From the NCBI GenBank assembly GCA_018060635.1, contig JAGOVR010000091.1, positions 1 to 6,135 of the forward strand: 6,135 nucleotides of DNA, in the 5' to 3' direction. The notes under the pieces are model-generated. The model searched no databases, was not told the origin of the DNA, and saw only the letters and a program-made list of their open reading frames with translations. The translations under genes and the position numbers were made by a program. The stretch is from Bacteriovoracaceae bacterium (GTDB taxonomy: Bacteria; Bdellovibrionota; Bacteriovoracia; Bacteriovoracales; Bacteriovoracaceae). The stretch's first letter is position 1; every line of letters starts with the position of its first letter. Below, piece after piece: positions 5,028 through 6,135 of the stretch.

Positions 5028-6135
5028 ATGTTTAAGAGTTGGCTTATCTTTTTGTTCATCTTAAATTTTTCTATTTTTTGTGCCACAGCAAAAGATTCTG
5101 CTCAGTATTTTGAAGAGCAACTTCATTTAGTAGAAAAAAAGTTATTAGAGTCTAGCTCTGCTAAAAAAACACAAGAGATAAAAAGTGCAGAAAAAGGTTC
5201 AGAACTAGTTTCCTATACTTACGAAGAGCCCAAAAAAGAGGGGTATAAATCAGCCGTTTCAGATTCTGTAAAAAAAGTAATTGAGCGTGAAGAAAAAAAA
5301 ATTGCAGAAGTTAAACGTCTTCCTCGTAAAAAAATAGAAATACCATTAGAAGAGATCCCTTTGGATTTTATGGAGCAAGAAGAAGAAGAAAATACAGAAA
5401 GCCTTCCCACTTTTTTCAGTAAACTAGAGCATAAGTCGCAAACATTTAATTCTAAATTAAGATTGAAAGGTATAGAGTTTTCTTTAGGAGAAAGCAAAAA
5501 AATTATTAAAGAAGATTTAGATTTTACAGCTCTAGCTTTACGAACAGAGGATTTATCAGTCACACAGGATATTTCTTCAGTTCTTATTAATCAAAATATT
5601 AAAGGTCAAAATTTACTAGCAGGAAAGGTAAAACTGAGTGCGGACTATTTACCCACTTATGTTAATTTATTCATTACAGAAGGTGAGTCTACAGAGTTTA
5701 TTCCCTTTTTTACTAAGCAAATGGTAGAAACAAAATTTCCAGCTTTAAGAGGGGGAATACTTCTTATTAATTTAGGAGTTAACCCAATTAAGTCAGTGAG
5801 TGATATCAAAATTGATTTTAAAAAGAAAAAAAAGTATCAAGCGACTTATTATGATGACAAGTTAGAAGAGGTTTCAGAAATAAATTTAGCTAGGTATGTT
5901 CTTTTTACAGATGTAGATTTAGGCAACGCTACGGTTACCTATCAATTTACTGATGGTAGAGAAGCTTTAAAAAATATTTTTATACAAGAAGACGCACTCT
6001 CTTATGACGTCTTTGCACCAGTGGAAATTAAAAGTAAGTTTGTAAATTTTTATGAAAATATCCCTCTTTCTCAAAAAACTAAAGATCCCTTGCACTTAAA
6101 TGAGAATCAATTGGGTTTATTATCAGGTAAAACAC
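5028..6135 (+). CDS. Exported protein of unknown function, 3' end cut by window
   Basis: The frame stays open from ATG 5028 for 369 codons and runs off the window. I do not recognise the family. Residues 1-21 form a Sec signal peptide (MFKSW, hydrophobic core, cleavage probably after CATA). The Cys at 18 is preceded by Phe, so this is not a lipobox. Residues 25-130 are very rich in Lys and Glu, probably a helical or disordered spacer. From about 140 on, alternating hydrophobic residues suggest beta-sandwich domains, for example LLAGKVKLSADYLPTYVNLF (196-215) and ARYVLFTDVDLGNATVTYQF (288-307). A surface or periplasmic structural or adhesion-type role is possible but unproven. A possible ribosome site GGGAAA lies 7 nt upstream of the ATG. 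The competing ATG at 5020 reaches a stop after 14 codons. The gene is 67 nt downstream of the previous one, with its own putative promoter. Confidence 0.78.
   Translation, partial: MFKSWLIFLFILNFSIFCATAKDSAQYFEEQLHLVEKKLLESSSAKKTQEIKSAEKGSELVSYTYEEPKKEGYKSAVSDSVKKVIEREEKKIAEVKRLPRKKIEIPLEEIPLDFMEQEEEENTESLPTFFSKLEHKSQTFNSKLRLKGIEFSLGESKKIIKEDLDFTALALRTEDLSVTQDISSVLINQNIKGQNLLAGKVKLSADYLPTYVNLFITEGESTEFIPFFTKQMVETKFPALRGGILLINLGVNPIKSVSDIKIDFKKKKKYQATYYDDKLEEVSEINLARYVLFTDVDLGNATVTYQFTDGREALKNIFIQEDALSYDVFAPVEIKSKFVNFYENIPLSQKTKDPLHLNENQLGLLSGKT

Noticed and set aside
5219..5563. Minus-strand open frame within the last gene
   Set aside because: It has low-complexity Ser/Phe-rich sequence expected from the antisense of Lys/Glu-rich codons, and the plus-strand frame has a signal peptide and stays open over the whole region.

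Overview
The window holds the 3' end of an F1Fo ATP synthase operon (atpG-atpD-atpC) followed by four genes for exported proteins, none of which I can name. The DNA is AT-rich, with codons ending mostly in A or T. Signal peptides, a lipoprotein and an AgmX/PglI-type (TonB-C-like) domain point to a Gram-negative bacterium. That domain type is common in Myxococcota and Bdellovibrionota (the old delta-proteobacteria), so an AT-rich Bdellovibrionota such as a Bacteriovorax/Halobacteriovorax relative is my best guess. This is inference: no rRNA or other phylogenetic marker was compared.

Positions 39-2764 encode the gamma, beta and epsilon subunits of the F1 sector. They are tightly packed (12 and 2 nt gaps) with good Shine-Dalgarno sites, so they are surely co-transcribed from a promoter outside the window. 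All diagnostic motifs of the catalytic beta subunit are intact. A weak hairpin with a T-run follows atpC.

Positions 2825-3340 encode a 171-residue exported protein of unknown function. A sigma70-like promoter sits directly against its start codon. It converges, with a single base between stop codons, on a minus-strand gene (3701-3342) for a small lipoprotein with an AgmX/PglI C-terminal-like domain.

The 158-nt divergent region 3702-3859 carries the lipoprotein promoter on the minus strand. On the plus strand it carries a near-perfect sigma28 (FliA) promoter, TAAAGTTT-N11-GACGATAA, in front of a 366-residue exported protein with four cysteines and signs of internal repetition. A final gene (5028 to the window end, truncated) encodes another exported protein with a Lys/Glu-rich linker and a probable beta-rich C-terminal part. 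It has its own sigma70-like promoter, with a perfect 6-bp dyad near the predicted transcription start.

The ATP synthase part is ordinary. The most interesting point is the FliA-type promoter driving a non-flagellar-looking, uncharacterised secreted protein. If the host is a predatory bacterium, this would fit expression in the motile attack phase. I see no mobile element, CRISPR array, tRNA or rRNA, and no gene-free stretch over 300 bases.
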